Shown piece after piece: positions 29,044 through 37,327 of a stretch of DNA of 40,583 bases. Each line of letters begins with the position of its first letter. Position 1 is the first letter of the stretch. The notes under the pieces are model-generated. The model had not been told where the DNA came from, searched no databases, and was given only the letters and a program-made list of their open reading frames with translations. The translations under genes and the position numbers were made by a program. Source of the stretch: a virus; IMG/VR virus record IMGVR_UViG_3300004463_000109, positions 1-40,583 of that record, one strand, 5' to 3'.

Positions 29044-30071
29044 GACCATTTTTTCATAATAGCTTCACTAGAGTATTCTTCCTCTGCTATTTTCCGTGCT
29101 GTGATCTTTCTGATTACATACTCGCCGTCGTCATCGGTAGCCCATTCGGTTATCTTGTCGGCAAGTTCCTGAATATTACTTTCATACACTGTAATCATTA
29201 TTCGTGCCATGAACTGAGATTTCTCCCTAACTCCGACCAGCCATTCTTTTGGCAATATCTTGTTGTTAGGATCGATGTGCGTCATAATCACTGGTAGCCC
29301 AGCAGCTAACGCCTCATTCATCGGTAGGCAAGCACCGCCGTATCTACGGGGCATAATCATAGCATCAAAGTCACGGTACAGCTCTTTTTCGTCTACAGGT
29401 GCATTTCGATCTATTGTGATACGAGGATCATCATATGCACTGACATCAGTCGTCTGAGTCTTGACAACCAACTCAAAATCTACATCTTTCGGTATAAGCT
29501 TAATCGCTGCAAGCAAGTCTTCGGTTCCATTTCGATCTTCGTAGGTTCTGCGTCCTGCAACATGTAGAAAACGCCGTTTACCCTTTCTTTCAAAGTTCTG
29601 CGTGGCTATAGAGTCGAATTCCTCTAAAAATAATGGTGTCGCACAATATTCGCTTATTTCCGGCCACCTTTTCTTCTGGTCTTCGAGGTGCCAATAGGAA
29701 TGGTTAACCAATAGGTCTGGCAGTGGAAGGTTAGGATTCTGTAGGTAGTCAGTGAACTCCCAGTTATTCTGAATTATAGTCTTAACTCCCTTATTGCGGG
29801 CTACCTTCAATAATTCATATGAATAGGGAATCTCGAATGTGAGAAGCACATCTATGTCTTGTAATACTGCATTTATCTCATGTGGTGATATAAATCCATT
29901 AACCACGAAAGCGTTCATGTTTTTATACCACTCAAAGTGCTGTTCGTTCTTATTGAAGGGGGTCGAGTCAATAACGATTACTTTATGAGGCTTTAGAAGC
30001 CTTACCCAGTTCCTGCTCTGCACGCCAAGACCTGTAGCGTCAGCTCTTGCTATAATGCCAAGTCTAGTCAT
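29016..30071 (-). CDS. Glycosyltransferase family 4-like protein
   Basis: I use ATG at 30071 (MTRLGIIARADATGLGVQSRNW), 8 bases inside the FkbM gene; the frame upstream of it is that gene's shadow. The 351-residue protein has the GT-B donor-site pattern MPRRYGGACLPMNEALAAGLPVIMT (about 245-270). It probably adds sugars together with the neighbouring transferases. Confidence 0.8.
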   Translation of the reverse strand: MTRLGIIARADATGLGVQSRNWVRLLKPHKVIVIDSTPFNKNEQHFEWYKNMNAFVVNGFISPHEINAVLQDIDVLLTFEIPYSYELLKVARNKGVKTIIQNNWEFTDYLQNPNLPLPDLLVNHSYWHLEDQKKRWPEISEYCATPLFLEEFDSIATQNFERKGKRRFLHVAGRRTYEDRNGTEDLLAAIKLIPKDVDFELVVKTQTTDVSAYDDPRITIDRNAPVDEKELYRDFDAMIMPRRYGGACLPMNEALAAGLPVIMTHIDPNNKILPKEWLVGVREKSQFMARIMITVYESNIQELADKITEWATDDDGEYVIRKITARKIAEEEYSSEAIMKKWSLLLKKLGV

Positions 30072-30771
30072 CAAATCTCTCCGTGTATATGTAGCAGCCC
30101 TTAGCTGGTACGCCCAACGTGTTGATAGAACAGTTACGGGCGAAACGGTTAACCAGTTCTGAGAATTTGTCAAGCCCATTATGGTCGTCGAACTCGATAG
30201 CCGTTCTTCTGATCTTGTCAAGTGTTTCGTCAGATGTGGCGAGAATAGAAGGCACTTCAGACCCTTCGATGTCGAACTTAGCGAAGTCAACAGCCCCCAA
30301 TGCTTGATCTTCTATAAACTCATCGAGCGTAGTTAGAGTCACTTCAGCCACTTCTTCTTCTGCCCACTTAGTGTCAGAAACACGAGAGCTACCGTGCTCG
30401 TTAGAGATAAAAGCTTTTCCCGATTGGGCAGCTATACCCTTCTCTATGATGAATACCTTACTTTCTTCAAGCAGCCATTTGTTGTCTTCGAGGTTCTGCT
30501 TTAACAATTCGAGGTTGTGTGGTTCTGGCTCAAATGCATAAATTACAACAGTAAGACCTGAGCTTTTAGCTCGTAGTAAAACGTCCAGCGTGAAGATGCC
30601 TATATTCGCCCCGATGTCAAGCACTACGCCTGAGTCTGCAAAAAAGTTATCGTGTAGACGGTATACGTTCTCTGCGAAGATTTCCTTAATGATAGCTTCA
30701 TCAGTAGGCGAGTCTGTCCGTGCATTTATCTTTAATGGTTGAAATTGTGTTGGTATATAGAATGTGCTCAT
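30064..30771 (-). CDS. FkbM-family methyltransferase
   Basis: The 235-residue enzyme has the SAM motif VVLDIGANIGIFTLDVLL, AFEPEPHNLELLKQNL, and KFDIEGSEVPSIL, the full FkbM set. FkbM enzymes O-methylate sugars and small molecules. ATG at 30771 overlaps the previous stop (ATGA). Flanked by two glycosyltransferases, it may methylate a glycan they build. Confidence 0.85.
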   Translation of the reverse strand: MSTFYIPTQFQPLKINARTDSPTDEAIIKEIFAENVYRLHDNFFADSGVVLDIGANIGIFTLDVLLRAKSSGLTVVIYAFEPEPHNLELLKQNLEDNKWLLEESKVFIIEKGIAAQSGKAFISNEHGSSRVSDTKWAEEEVAEVTLTTLDEFIEDQALGAVDFAKFDIEGSEVPSILATSDETLDKIRRTAIEFDDHNGLDKFSELVNRFARNCSINTLGVPAKGCYIYTERFDD

Positions 30772-31700
30772 ATGGTCTCCAATATAGTCTTCCATCGATT
30801 TACATAGGTGTGGTCACGCTTAGTCCGTTCGTGCCCTGCTTGACGAATAGCCTCACGCTCTGCGTCGTGGGTTAAGTAATAGTCGATCTTAGTTTTAAGG
30901 TCTTGTAGGTCGCCGTGCTTGTATAGTACGACTTCTTTGCCGTCCTCATAGCATTCTTCAAAGCCCTTAATGTCGGGTGAAATAGCGAAGCCACCCCGTC
31001 CTGGTATTTCGAATAATCTATCTGAATAGTAGTAAGGGTAGTCGAGGTTAAGCTGTAAGGTGTCGCCGATAACTATCTTAGCGTTTCGATAGATTTGGTT
31101 GAGTGCCAAGCCTCTCTTCGGACCGACTTCTCCATCGTTGCCGATGTGAATGAACCGCTGACCGTATGTCTCTCGAAGAAAATCAATAAGCTGAGGTCGG
31201 AATGGGTGCTCTGGGTGATACTTGCGACTACCTGTGAAGATAATGTCGTATCGTACACGCTGCTGAGGTAGCATAATACACTCTCTATCAAACACGCCAG
31301 CTGGTAGGTAGATACCCTTTGTTTTCGTGTTCTTGTTTAGCCAGTCGGCCATAAATTTATCCACAGTGAAGAAATACTCCATACCATTCATGTAGGGGTC
31401 GTTCTCGTACTCTTTCCAGCGATTAAGACCCATGTACAGATCAAGATGATACGCTACCGTTTTCACGCCAGCTTTCCTGAGCTCTTTGAGAGTCTTACTC
31501 ATATCACCTAGTACCTTAAAGCTGTGGGTGTGCACCCAAACGAACACATCACATTCACGGGCAGTTTTAAGCACATGTTCAGCATTAGCAGAACTTTCTT
31601 GTATTCTGACAACTTCATGCCCTAGTGTTTCGATGCTTTTTGCCCAGTGTGTTTCGGATGTGAAATCTACGTTGAAGTTGCCAAGAAAGGCTACCTTCAT
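30768..31700 (-). CDS. CgeB-like glycosyltransferase
   Basis: The 310-residue protein has MKVAFLGNFNVDFTSETHW at the start and SDRLFEIPGRGGFAISPDIKG then HTYVNRW near the end, the CgeB/Glyco_trans_1_2 pattern. Probably GT-B fold. Part of the same sugar block, overlapping both neighbours by 4 bases. Confidence 0.8.
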   Translation of the reverse strand: MKVAFLGNFNVDFTSETHWAKSIETLGHEVVRIQESSANAEHVLKTARECDVFVWVHTHSFKVLGDMSKTLKELRKAGVKTVAYHLDLYMGLNRWKEYENDPYMNGMEYFFTVDKFMADWLNKNTKTKGIYLPAGVFDRECIMLPQQRVRYDIIFTGSRKYHPEHPFRPQLIDFLRETYGQRFIHIGNDGEVGPKRGLALNQIYRNAKIVIGDTLQLNLDYPYYYSDRLFEIPGRGGFAISPDIKGFEECYEDGKEVVLYKHGDLQDLKTKIDYYLTHDAEREAIRQAGHERTKRDHTYVNRWKTILETI

Positions 31701-31903
31701 CGTTCGTCCTCAAACAAGTCTCGAATTAGTTTCTCAACTATTTCGTCTGAGTTCTCTTGTGCTATTAACTTGCCACGCTTTTGCATACGCTCTGAGATGG
31801 CACCCATAGCGTTCATGACCGACAAGAACTTTTGTGCCGACAGACTAAAGAATGCAGCAACAATCTCCCTGTCTGAATATTCATTTAAATTAAGCTTACT
31901 CAT
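31697..31903 (-). CDS. Small helical protein, 68 aa
   Basis: Begins MSKLNLNEYSDREIVAAFFS and is fully helical and charged. Coupled to both neighbours by 4-base overlaps. No recognised family. Confidence 0.6.
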   Translation of the reverse strand: MSKLNLNEYSDREIVAAFFSLSAQKFLSVMNAMGAISERMQKRGKLIAQENSDEIVEKLIRDLFEDER

Positions 31904-32406
31904 TTTTGCTCCTTCTTCTTAACCTCATAAATCTCGATAGGCTCACCGCAATAGATCGTGAGGTCACAGGCGATCTTAATGCTCTGCTTGACTGTCTTAT
32001 CTAGGTAGAGACCTGCTTTAGCGTATTCCATACCCGAACCGATTGCACAGTAGTCTTTTATCTCTTGAATCATTAGGTCGCTGGTTACCCAGAACGCCTT
32101 GTCGCCGAATACGACCAAGAACGAATTATATGGGCGGAAATCATCTGAACGCTTTTTCATCCAGTCATTGAACTGCACGAAGAACTCTAAGATGTCTCGC
32201 TTACGATTACCAGCAGGTTTGTTCGTTTCGCAGAACATTGACATCATTTGGTTGTGAGAAGTATAGCCCACGCCACCGATCACAAAGTCGTCGGAGATTT
32301 GGTAAATCTTATTCGTGCTGTCTTTATTGTGCCAATAGCTCGTACTCTGGCTGTCCGCCCCGATTACGATTTTATCTTCATATACTTTTAGTGCGACTAC
32401 GCTCAT
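31900..32406 (-). CDS. HslV/proteasome-like Ntn hydrolase with N-terminal Ser
   Basis: The start is ATG at 32406, in an ATGA overlap with the previous stop. After Met removal the protein would begin with Ser (SVVALKVYEDKIVIGADSQST). Asp17 (GADSQ) and Lys32 (NKIYQI) fall at or beside the proteasome catalytic positions Thr1, Asp17 and Lys33. Later DYCAIGSGMEYAKAGLYL matches the family's C-terminal glycine loop. A peptidase or proteasome-like ring is likely, with Ser replacing Thr. No HslU-type ATPase is seen in the window. Confidence 0.75.
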   Translation of the reverse strand: MSVVALKVYEDKIVIGADSQSTSYWHNKDSTNKIYQISDDFVIGGVGYTSHNQMMSMFCETNKPAGNRKRDILEFFVQFNDWMKKRSDDFRPYNSFLVVFGDKAFWVTSDLMIQEIKDYCAIGSGMEYAKAGLYLDKTVKQSIKIACDLTIYCGEPIEIYEVKKKEQK

Positions 32407-32663
32407 TCTATATCCTTCGGTTTTTGGGTGCTTGAGCCACGTATGCCACATTGCACTGCTAACGTCATTTGGTCAACGGCGTTTGCGTATTCGTCTGGCT
32501 TAGACTTGTTAAGTTTGTTAATAAATTGTGTGATGCCTTGGCGGTTGTAATTATCGTACTGGTTATAAGAAATCCATTGAGTACCAATACGAACGATCAC
32601 TTTCTCATCGTAGATGTAGTAGGTGAGCTTGCCTCGCTCTAGTATTTTAGGTGTCTGTTTCAT
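32403..32663 (-). CDS. Hypothetical protein, 86 aa
   Basis: Begins MKQTPKILERGKLTYYIYDEK; mixed alpha/beta, basic. Overlaps both neighbours. No family recognised. Confidence 0.6.
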   Translation of the reverse strand: MKQTPKILERGKLTYYIYDEKVIVRIGTQWISYNQYDNYNRQGITQFINKLNKSKPDEYANAVDQMTLAVQCGIRGSSTQKPKDIE

Positions 32664-33021
32664 TGTCGAACATTCCTGTTATATCGGTCGTTGCACCGAA
32701 CAAGTTTATATTGTCTCCATCACGACTTTGAATAACACCTTGATCCATGTAGTCGTGGTATTTGCCCTCAGAGTCTTTAATTCTGTAACGGCACTGGTAC
32801 ATTGGTGTCTTGCCGTCTAGGTAGTCACGCATAGCTTGCATGGTGTGTTCATAGTCATCTGGGTGAACCAAGTCAGTGAAATCGGTGTAATGTTTGAAGT
32901 CTGCTGGGTCGTAGCCAAGCTGCCTCGCTTTGATTGGATTAAATGCTACTTCACCGCTCGGTAGACTTATTGTCCACCAAGCTACTTTTGCCGCTACGAG
33001 TGCGTCATCTTCTGTGCCCAT
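32647..33021 (-). CDS. Single PAS-domain protein
   Basis: The 124-residue protein is one PAS domain: QLGYDPADFKHYTDFTDLVH, HPDDYEHTMQAM, then YRCRY-type YQCRYRIKDSEGKYH and NLFGATTDIT. PAS domains sense ligands or mediate protein contacts and are normally fused to an output domain. Here there is none, so it may bind a host or phage partner. Rare in phages. Confidence 0.8.
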   Translation of the reverse strand: MGTEDDALVAAKVAWWTISLPSGEVAFNPIKARQLGYDPADFKHYTDFTDLVHPDDYEHTMQAMRDYLDGKTPMYQCRYRIKDSEGKYHDYMDQGVIQSRDGDNINLFGATTDITGMFDNETDT

Positions 33022-33028
33022 ATTGCTC

Positions 33029-33823
33029 CTATACGTTTGTGTATTTAGGTTTTTGTTCTTCGTCTTCTTTTATGGCCTTGCGATCACTAAAGAATCCAAG
33101 ACACTCAAGACACTGGTATTGTACATAGCGTTGCGTATTTGTCGTACGGTACGCCTTAACACGGTGCTGGTAGCCACCACAACGAGGGCACGAGTCCCAG
33201 TCGCCACTGATGCGTGATAGTGATGGGTGCTGGTGCATAAACGGACGCATCTTCAAGTAAATTTTCGTAGTCTTCTCTACGTCGTTCTTACAATAGATGT
33301 CCATCATCTTCCAGGCTTTTTTATCACCATTTAAGAATGCTGGAATCCATAGATCAGCATAGGTGATTTCTGTTTTACCGCCAAAGCCCATTTCTTTACC
33401 CAAGTTATCTAGGGTGTTGTTCATGAACTTAAAGTAACGGCTGGCGATTTTCTTCGTGTCAATATATTTGACAGGTGGAATTGGCTCTAGGTCATGCAAC
33501 AAGAAGAAGTAGTTCGCCATGCGAACGTCAAACCTGTCTGAGTTCTGACCGAGCAAAATGTCGGCTGTACTTAATACCTTATGGAGCTCAGTGACAAGCC
33601 ACTTGTCGTCTTGGTCTCCTTTTTTGTAGCCTTTTCGGGCTGATAGGTTAAGTGCGGTGATCTTCTTTTCACCTACTAGTTGATATGCAAAGCTCATTAG
33701 CTTCTGACGGTGTACCGTCTCTAAGACACGGGTCTCCCACGTTGGTGGGTAGAAGTATCCCAATGCTGGGCTTACCTCAAGGTCGAATGACACAATTCTC
33801 GGTTTTCTCTTATCCTGATTCAC
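33029..33823 (-). CDS. DnaQ-like 3'-5' exonuclease with zinc ribbon
   Basis: The 264-residue protein has the acidic exonuclease motifs SFDLEVSP, LGQNSDRFDVRMAN and YCKNDVEKT of the RNase H-like DEDD group. The C-terminal Cys set CPRCGG and CLEC forms a zinc ribbon. It may degrade host nucleic acid or take part in phage replication. GTG at 33823 has AAAGGA upstream and a promoter 20-50 bases away. Confidence 0.8.
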   Translation of the reverse strand: MNQDKRKPRIVSFDLEVSPALGYFYPPTWETRVLETVHRQKLMSFAYQLVGEKKITALNLSARKGYKKGDQDDKWLVTELHKVLSTADILLGQNSDRFDVRMANYFFLLHDLEPIPPVKYIDTKKIASRYFKFMNNTLDNLGKEMGFGGKTEITYADLWIPAFLNGDKKAWKMMDIYCKNDVEKTTKIYLKMRPFMHQHPSLSRISGDWDSCPRCGGYQHRVKAYRTTNTQRYVQYQCLECLGFFSDRKAIKEDEEQKPKYTNV

Positions 33824-33848
33824 TTAATTCCTTTCTAGGTTTGTTCTA

Positions 33849-33877
33849 ATTTTAACACAGTCGATTCCTATAGTCAA
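33849..33877 (-). promoter_or_regulatory. Promoter of the exonuclease operon
   Basis: TTGACT (33872-33877), 17 bases, TAAAAT (33849-33854), TAGAAC. Leader of about 20 bases with a ribosome-binding site. Confidence 0.85.
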
Positions 33878-33884
33878 GCATATT

Positions 33885-34197
33885 ATTCCAAAATTTAGGC
33901 AATAACGCCTCTTTAGCCTGATAATTCCAGACTATAGCAATGATGAACCCTTACACTTGAGAGTAGCCGCACGGCGATTAACCCGATTGTTTCTCACTCC
34001 ATATATTTATTCTGCATCCATGACCGCCCTGCCTCTGCTTTCGCTCTTGGCTATAGGACTACGCACCCTTTCGGGTATCAGGCACATCGTTGTTAGGCGT
34101 AAACAGAGCGACGTTTTATTGCTAGTCAGGCAACAGTGCTGATTTTTGTTTATACTGATGGAGCATTTCCCGCAGTCGTGTAAAGGTGCTTTGTACG
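33885..34197 (-). ncRNA. Unidentified structured RNA, about 310 nt
   Basis: A strong promoter (34204-34231) drives about 310 bases with no gene before the next promoter. The transcript holds clear hairpins: ACCC-GAAA-GGGT, GC-GAAA-GC, GCCG-TGC-GGC nested in a stem with GAGT/ACTC, and a final GGCGTTATTGCC hairpin followed by TAAATTTT, which may be a weak terminator. I looked for RNase P, SRP, 6S and group I intron signatures and found none that convince. The function is unknown. Confidence 0.6.
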
Positions 34198-34203
34198 CTT
34201 CTA

Positions 34204-34231
34204 ATTATACAGGGAATATTTTTTATGTCAA
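34204..34231 (-). promoter_or_regulatory. Promoter of the unidentified RNA
   Basis: TTGACA (34226-34231), 16 bases, TATAAT (34204-34209), TAGAAG. No ribosome-binding site or gene follows on this strand before the next promoter. Confidence 0.85.
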
Positions 34232-34280
34232 TACAATTTTTTTGCCAAACCGTCCAGAACAGGATAGAATAATTTTATGG

Positions 34281-34309
34281 TTGTTTTTTAGAAATATGCG
34301 TGCTATAAT
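34281..34309 (+). promoter_or_regulatory. Promoter of the replication genes
   Basis: TTGTTT (34281-34286), 17 bases, TATAAT (34304-34309), TAGAGAC. Leader of about 18 bases with GAAAGGG before ATG at 34334. Confidence 0.8.
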
Positions 34310-34333
34310 TAGAGACGAATAGAAAGGGCTTAA

Positions 34334-34810
34334 ATGTTTATAGACGTAATAACTAAAGCAGACAGTAAAACAATACAAATCAACCCAGCTCAAATTTGTT
34401 GGATTGACGGCAATCTTTTGACGTTTGGCAATGGTCTCACAATCGAGATCGATGACTTCTCGATGAAGGAAGTCAGGTTGGCAACCGCACCGAAAGGTAA
34501 GCAAACAAAGAGCACCGACGCAGACCCTAAGTTATTGGAGTTATTCAATAAGCTACACACCCTCACAAAAGGTAAGGGCAAGCCTGTATTCTCACTACAG
34601 CGTGAAAAGCAACTCAAAGACCTTCTTGGCAAGCACCGCATGACTGAAGAACAGTTAATCAAGGCTGCTACTAATATAGGTAACGACGCATTCTTGCAGG
34701 GTGACAACGATAGCAACAAGCGTTACGGCGACGTTGACTACCTATTACGTCCAGCCAAGGCAGCGAAATGGGCAGATGAGGCGGAGAAGAAAAAGAAAGG
34801 AATGTTTTAG
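34334..34810 (+). CDS. Probable replication initiator or helicase-loader protein
   Basis: The 158-residue protein has a beta-rich N-terminal part (1-50), a basic linker (APKGKQTKSTDADP) and a helical C-terminal part with NIGNDAFLQGDNDSNKRYGD then YLLRP, resembling the C-terminal region of phage replication proteins that act with DnaB. It directly precedes the helicase gene (TAG/GTG overlap at 34808-34812). Exact role uncertain. Confidence 0.55.
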   Translation: MFIDVITKADSKTIQINPAQICWIDGNLLTFGNGLTIEIDDFSMKEVRLATAPKGKQTKSTDADPKLLELFNKLHTLTKGKGKPVFSLQREKQLKDLLGKHRMTEEQLIKAATNIGNDAFLQGDNDSNKRYGDVDYLLRPAKAAKWADEAEKKKKGMF

Positions 34811-36126
34811 TGGCAGAACCGCTATATAATCCAGACGCAGAAAAATCTGTCGTGGGGGCATTCCTCATCGACGACCGCAAACTAAAGAAGGTACGAGAGT
34901 TTCTTTCGGCTGACGACTTCTATGATAAACGACTTCAGTACGTCTTTGCTGCTATGGAAGCCCTAAATGACAGCGATGTTGAGGTTGACTTAATCACGCT
35001 ACATGATAAGCTGCGTGAAACTGGTCTTACCGACGTTATCGGGGGTGCAGCCTTCTTGACAGAACTCACTAACTATGTTCCTACAGCGTCTCATGTGGAG
35101 AATTATGCTAAAATAGTAGCAGATGATTCAGCAAAACGCAGAATCAAGAGTATCGCTGAAAGAATCGGGCAATCTAGCGGAGATGAGAAACAATCTCTCG
35201 AAGAAACCCTCAAAGTCGTGCAAGAAGAAATACACAACGTCAATAGAATTGGCGGAAAACAAAACAAATTCCAAGTCAGCTCGATGATAGATCATATCGA
35301 GGAAGCTGAGAACCGTTACAAACATCGTGATGAAATTCAAGGTCTCAGTACTGGCTTCCCTTCGATTGACCAATTGACAATGGGCTTAGTACCTGGAGAG
35401 CTCATCATCGTAGCTGGACCTACCTCAAAGGGTAAGACCCTGCTTTCTATGCACATCTCTAACAACGTGGCTAAAAAAGGTCACCGTGTTCTCTTTGTAA
35501 CGCTTGAAATGACAAAAGCCGAGTTGACCTCACGTTATATGTATGTCAACGGCGGTGCAGATACCTCTGACTTCGCTACGGTTGCAGCTAATACCGTATT
35601 CCAAGAAAACGACGAACTAGACTGGAAAGACATCGACGGCCTGATTCAGAACGCCAAAGATGAGTTGGATGTTGACCTTGTGGTTATCGACCACCTTCAC
35701 TACTTCTCACGTGACCTGAAGAACGCAGCCGAAGAACTGGGCAAGATTACCATGACCTTCAAGAAGAATGCCATTCGACACAAGATACCTATCATCCTAA
35801 TCTCTCACATTAAGAAGCTGAGTAAAGACGAAGACCTGTCACTCGAAGCCCTTCGAGGCTCTTCACTCATTGCACAGGACTCAGACATCGTTCTAATGGT
35901 TAACCGTGACCCAGAAACAAACCAAATGGGCGTACTGATAGATAAGAACCGTAACCGTGGTAAGCTCTCTGACAGGACGAAAGAATGGTTAGGCCGAGAA
36001 CAGCGTGAGATCGATACAATCTACCTCGACTTCAACAACACGAAGCTGCACGACCCAATGCCAGCACCGTCTAGTATTCAAGAGTTATTCCCAGGGGCTG
36101 TCGCCCTACCATACAACGACAGATAG
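34810..36126 (+). CDS. dnaB: Replicative DNA helicase, DnaB family
   Basis: The 438-residue helicase has the DnaB N-terminal collar (NPDAEKSVVGAFLIDD, about 7-22), a helical linker, and a RecA-like domain with Walker A GPTSKGKT (203-210), LFVTLEMTKAEL (motif 1a), DLVVIDHLHYF (Walker B) and ILISHIKKL then LRGSSLIAQDSDIV. It unwinds DNA ahead of the fork. It starts with GTG overlapping the previous stop. Confidence 0.95.
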   Translation: MAEPLYNPDAEKSVVGAFLIDDRKLKKVREFLSADDFYDKRLQYVFAAMEALNDSDVEVDLITLHDKLRETGLTDVIGGAAFLTELTNYVPTASHVENYAKIVADDSAKRRIKSIAERIGQSSGDEKQSLEETLKVVQEEIHNVNRIGGKQNKFQVSSMIDHIEEAENRYKHRDEIQGLSTGFPSIDQLTMGLVPGELIIVAGPTSKGKTLLSMHISNNVAKKGHRVLFVTLEMTKAELTSRYMYVNGGADTSDFATVAANTVFQENDELDWKDIDGLIQNAKDELDVDLVVIDHLHYFSRDLKNAAEELGKITMTFKKNAIRHKIPIILISHIKKLSKDEDLSLEALRGSSLIAQDSDIVLMVNRDPETNQMGVLIDKNRNRGKLSDRTKEWLGREQREIDTIYLDFNNTKLHDPMPAPSSIQELFPGAVALPYNDR

Positions 36127-36149
36127 ACCCTTTGTGCTAATATAAAGGT

Positions 36150-36524
36150 ATGATACAACAGTTTACAATTAAGGGAAGTCTAGCAAAGCTAAACGACCAT
36201 GACGGTGCCAACCGAGCAAATAAGTTCGGCGGTGCTGCACTCAAAAAGAAAAATACAGACCTAGTGGCTGCACAATGCGGACCCCTAAAACCGATAACTG
36301 GTGAGAGTATAATAACCTTTCACTGGTTTGTTTCGGGCAAGCACGACTACGACAATGTTCGATTCGGTGCTAAATACATACTAGACGGTATGGTAAAATC
36401 AGGCAAGCTGCCAAACGACAGCCCTAAGTACATCGTTGGTTTCGGCGGTGACTATTTTACCAAGGTAGAAAAAGGCAAGGAAGAAGTACTTGTCGAGATC
36501 GACACAGAAGACCCAGAAGAATAA
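36150..36524 (+). CDS. rusA: RusA-like Holliday junction resolvase
   Basis: The 124-residue protein ends the replication block with KHDYDNVRFGAKYILDGMVK and SGKLPNDSPKYI, carrying the Asp residues typical of RusA active sites. RusA cuts Holliday junctions during recombination or packaging. A -10-like TAATAT (36138-36143) lies 6 bases before ATG, so it may also have a leaderless start. Confidence 0.82.
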   Translation: MIQQFTIKGSLAKLNDHDGANRANKFGGAALKKKNTDLVAAQCGPLKPITGESIITFHWFVSGKHDYDNVRFGAKYILDGMVKSGKLPNDSPKYIVGFGGDYFTKVEKGKEEVLVEIDTEDPEE

Positions 36525-36527
36525 GCT

Positions 36528-36555
36528 TGACATAGCCATTCATACGGCGTATAAT
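36528..36555 (+). promoter_or_regulatory. Promoter before the 158-aa gene
   Basis: TTGACA (36528-36533), 16 bases, TATAAT (36550-36555), then 7 bases and ATG at 36563: leaderless or almost so. Confidence 0.85.
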
Positions 36556-36562
36556 AGTATAT

Positions 36563-37039
36563 ATGCCTAAAAAGAAACCCTACACAACTCAGGACATTAA
36601 AGACAATATCGAAACCATGGAAGAAGAAAAGCTTCCTCTTGACGCACCAGTTGAGGTTACGATTGAAGGCGACGGCGACACCTACCAGATAGAGTCTGTA
36701 GGTCACTTTCACGCCATACCTAATATGACACTCAGTCTTAAACTTAAGGGGTACGTAAAAAAGAACGCTGACATGGCGTTTACACTAAATAGATTTTTAG
36801 ACCTTTATAATTTCCGTGAGATGGTAGAAAACCGTGAAGACACCCAGATCATTCGCATCTACACTGAGTTTCCATCTAAGTACATCGAGTTCGGCGTTAA
36901 TGAGTGGGGCTATGGCGAATCTAAACAAGAGATCATCGAATCAGTCATCAACAAAAAAATGCTTGAGCGTACAGTACGTTCATTCAATTACGATGATGAC
37001 CGAAACATCTTCTGCGTCTATCTAGAAGAAACAGAATAA
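36563..37039 (+). CDS. Hypothetical protein, 158 aa
   Basis: Begins MPKKKPYTTQDIKDNIETME; acidic, mixed alpha/beta. No domain recognised. It lies alone between its own promoter and a bidirectional terminator, so it is a single-gene unit. Confidence 0.7.
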   Translation: MPKKKPYTTQDIKDNIETMEEEKLPLDAPVEVTIEGDGDTYQIESVGHFHAIPNMTLSLKLKGYVKKNADMAFTLNRFLDLYNFREMVENREDTQIIRIYTEFPSKYIEFGVNEWGYGESKQEIIESVINKKMLERTVRSFNYDDDRNIFCVYLEETE

Positions 37040-37040
37040 A

Positions 37041-37066
37041 AAAAGACCCCTATTGGGGCTTTTTCT
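37041..37066. terminator. Bidirectional intrinsic terminator
   Basis: CCCC-TATT-GGGG (37047-37058 region) has CTTTTTC on the plus side and, on the minus strand, a run of seven T after GGGGTC. It terminates the 158-aa gene on one strand and the zinc-ribbon gene on the other, whose stop (37050-37052) lies inside the hairpin. Confidence 0.85.
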
Positions 37067-37310
37067 TTAGCGATTTATAATTTTGTTTGCCGCAGTTTTT
37101 ACATTTCTCTACGACCCAGAACCAATCAAGGAACTTGCTTTTTTCTATAAGCTCGTACTCGTGTTTGATTCCTTCTCTACCCTTGCACCACTTTTTAGTG
37201 TTCTTGTGCTTGTGACCCTTTAGCGGGTCTTCATCTATTTTTGGGTATTGGTACTTAATCCACTTACCCGCCGTTGACCACCCTGAGTGATCTTTTTTTA
37301 ATCTTCCCAT
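37050..37310 (-). CDS. Basic zinc-ribbon protein, 86 aa
   Basis: A Lys/Trp-rich product with EKCKNCGKQNYKSLKKKPQ at its end. The single CKNCG pair and basic charge suggest RNA or DNA binding. Its stop codon is inside the bidirectional terminator. It lies downstream of tmRNA and a small Cys protein on the same strand. Confidence 0.6.
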   Translation of the reverse strand: MGRLKKDHSGWSTAGKWIKYQYPKIDEDPLKGHKHKNTKKWCKGREGIKHEYELIEKSKFLDWFWVVEKCKNCGKQNYKSLKKKPQ

Positions 37311-37327
37311 AATAACTCCTTAATTTA

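Noticed and set aside
30072-30290. N-terminal extension of the GT4-like protein
   Set aside because: It is read from the FkbM gene in another frame; ATG at 30071 gives a normal family start.
33957-34142. Open frames over the orphan RNA on the plus strand
   Set aside because: No start signal, and the minus-strand promoter and hairpins explain the region better.
33885-34197. RNase P RNA, SRP RNA, 6S RNA or group I intron
   Set aside because: The RNase P GGAAAGTCC and ACAGAA cores, the SRP loop and a group I P7 pair are absent. The sequence TATAGTCTG resembles a group I S element, but no matching R element was found.
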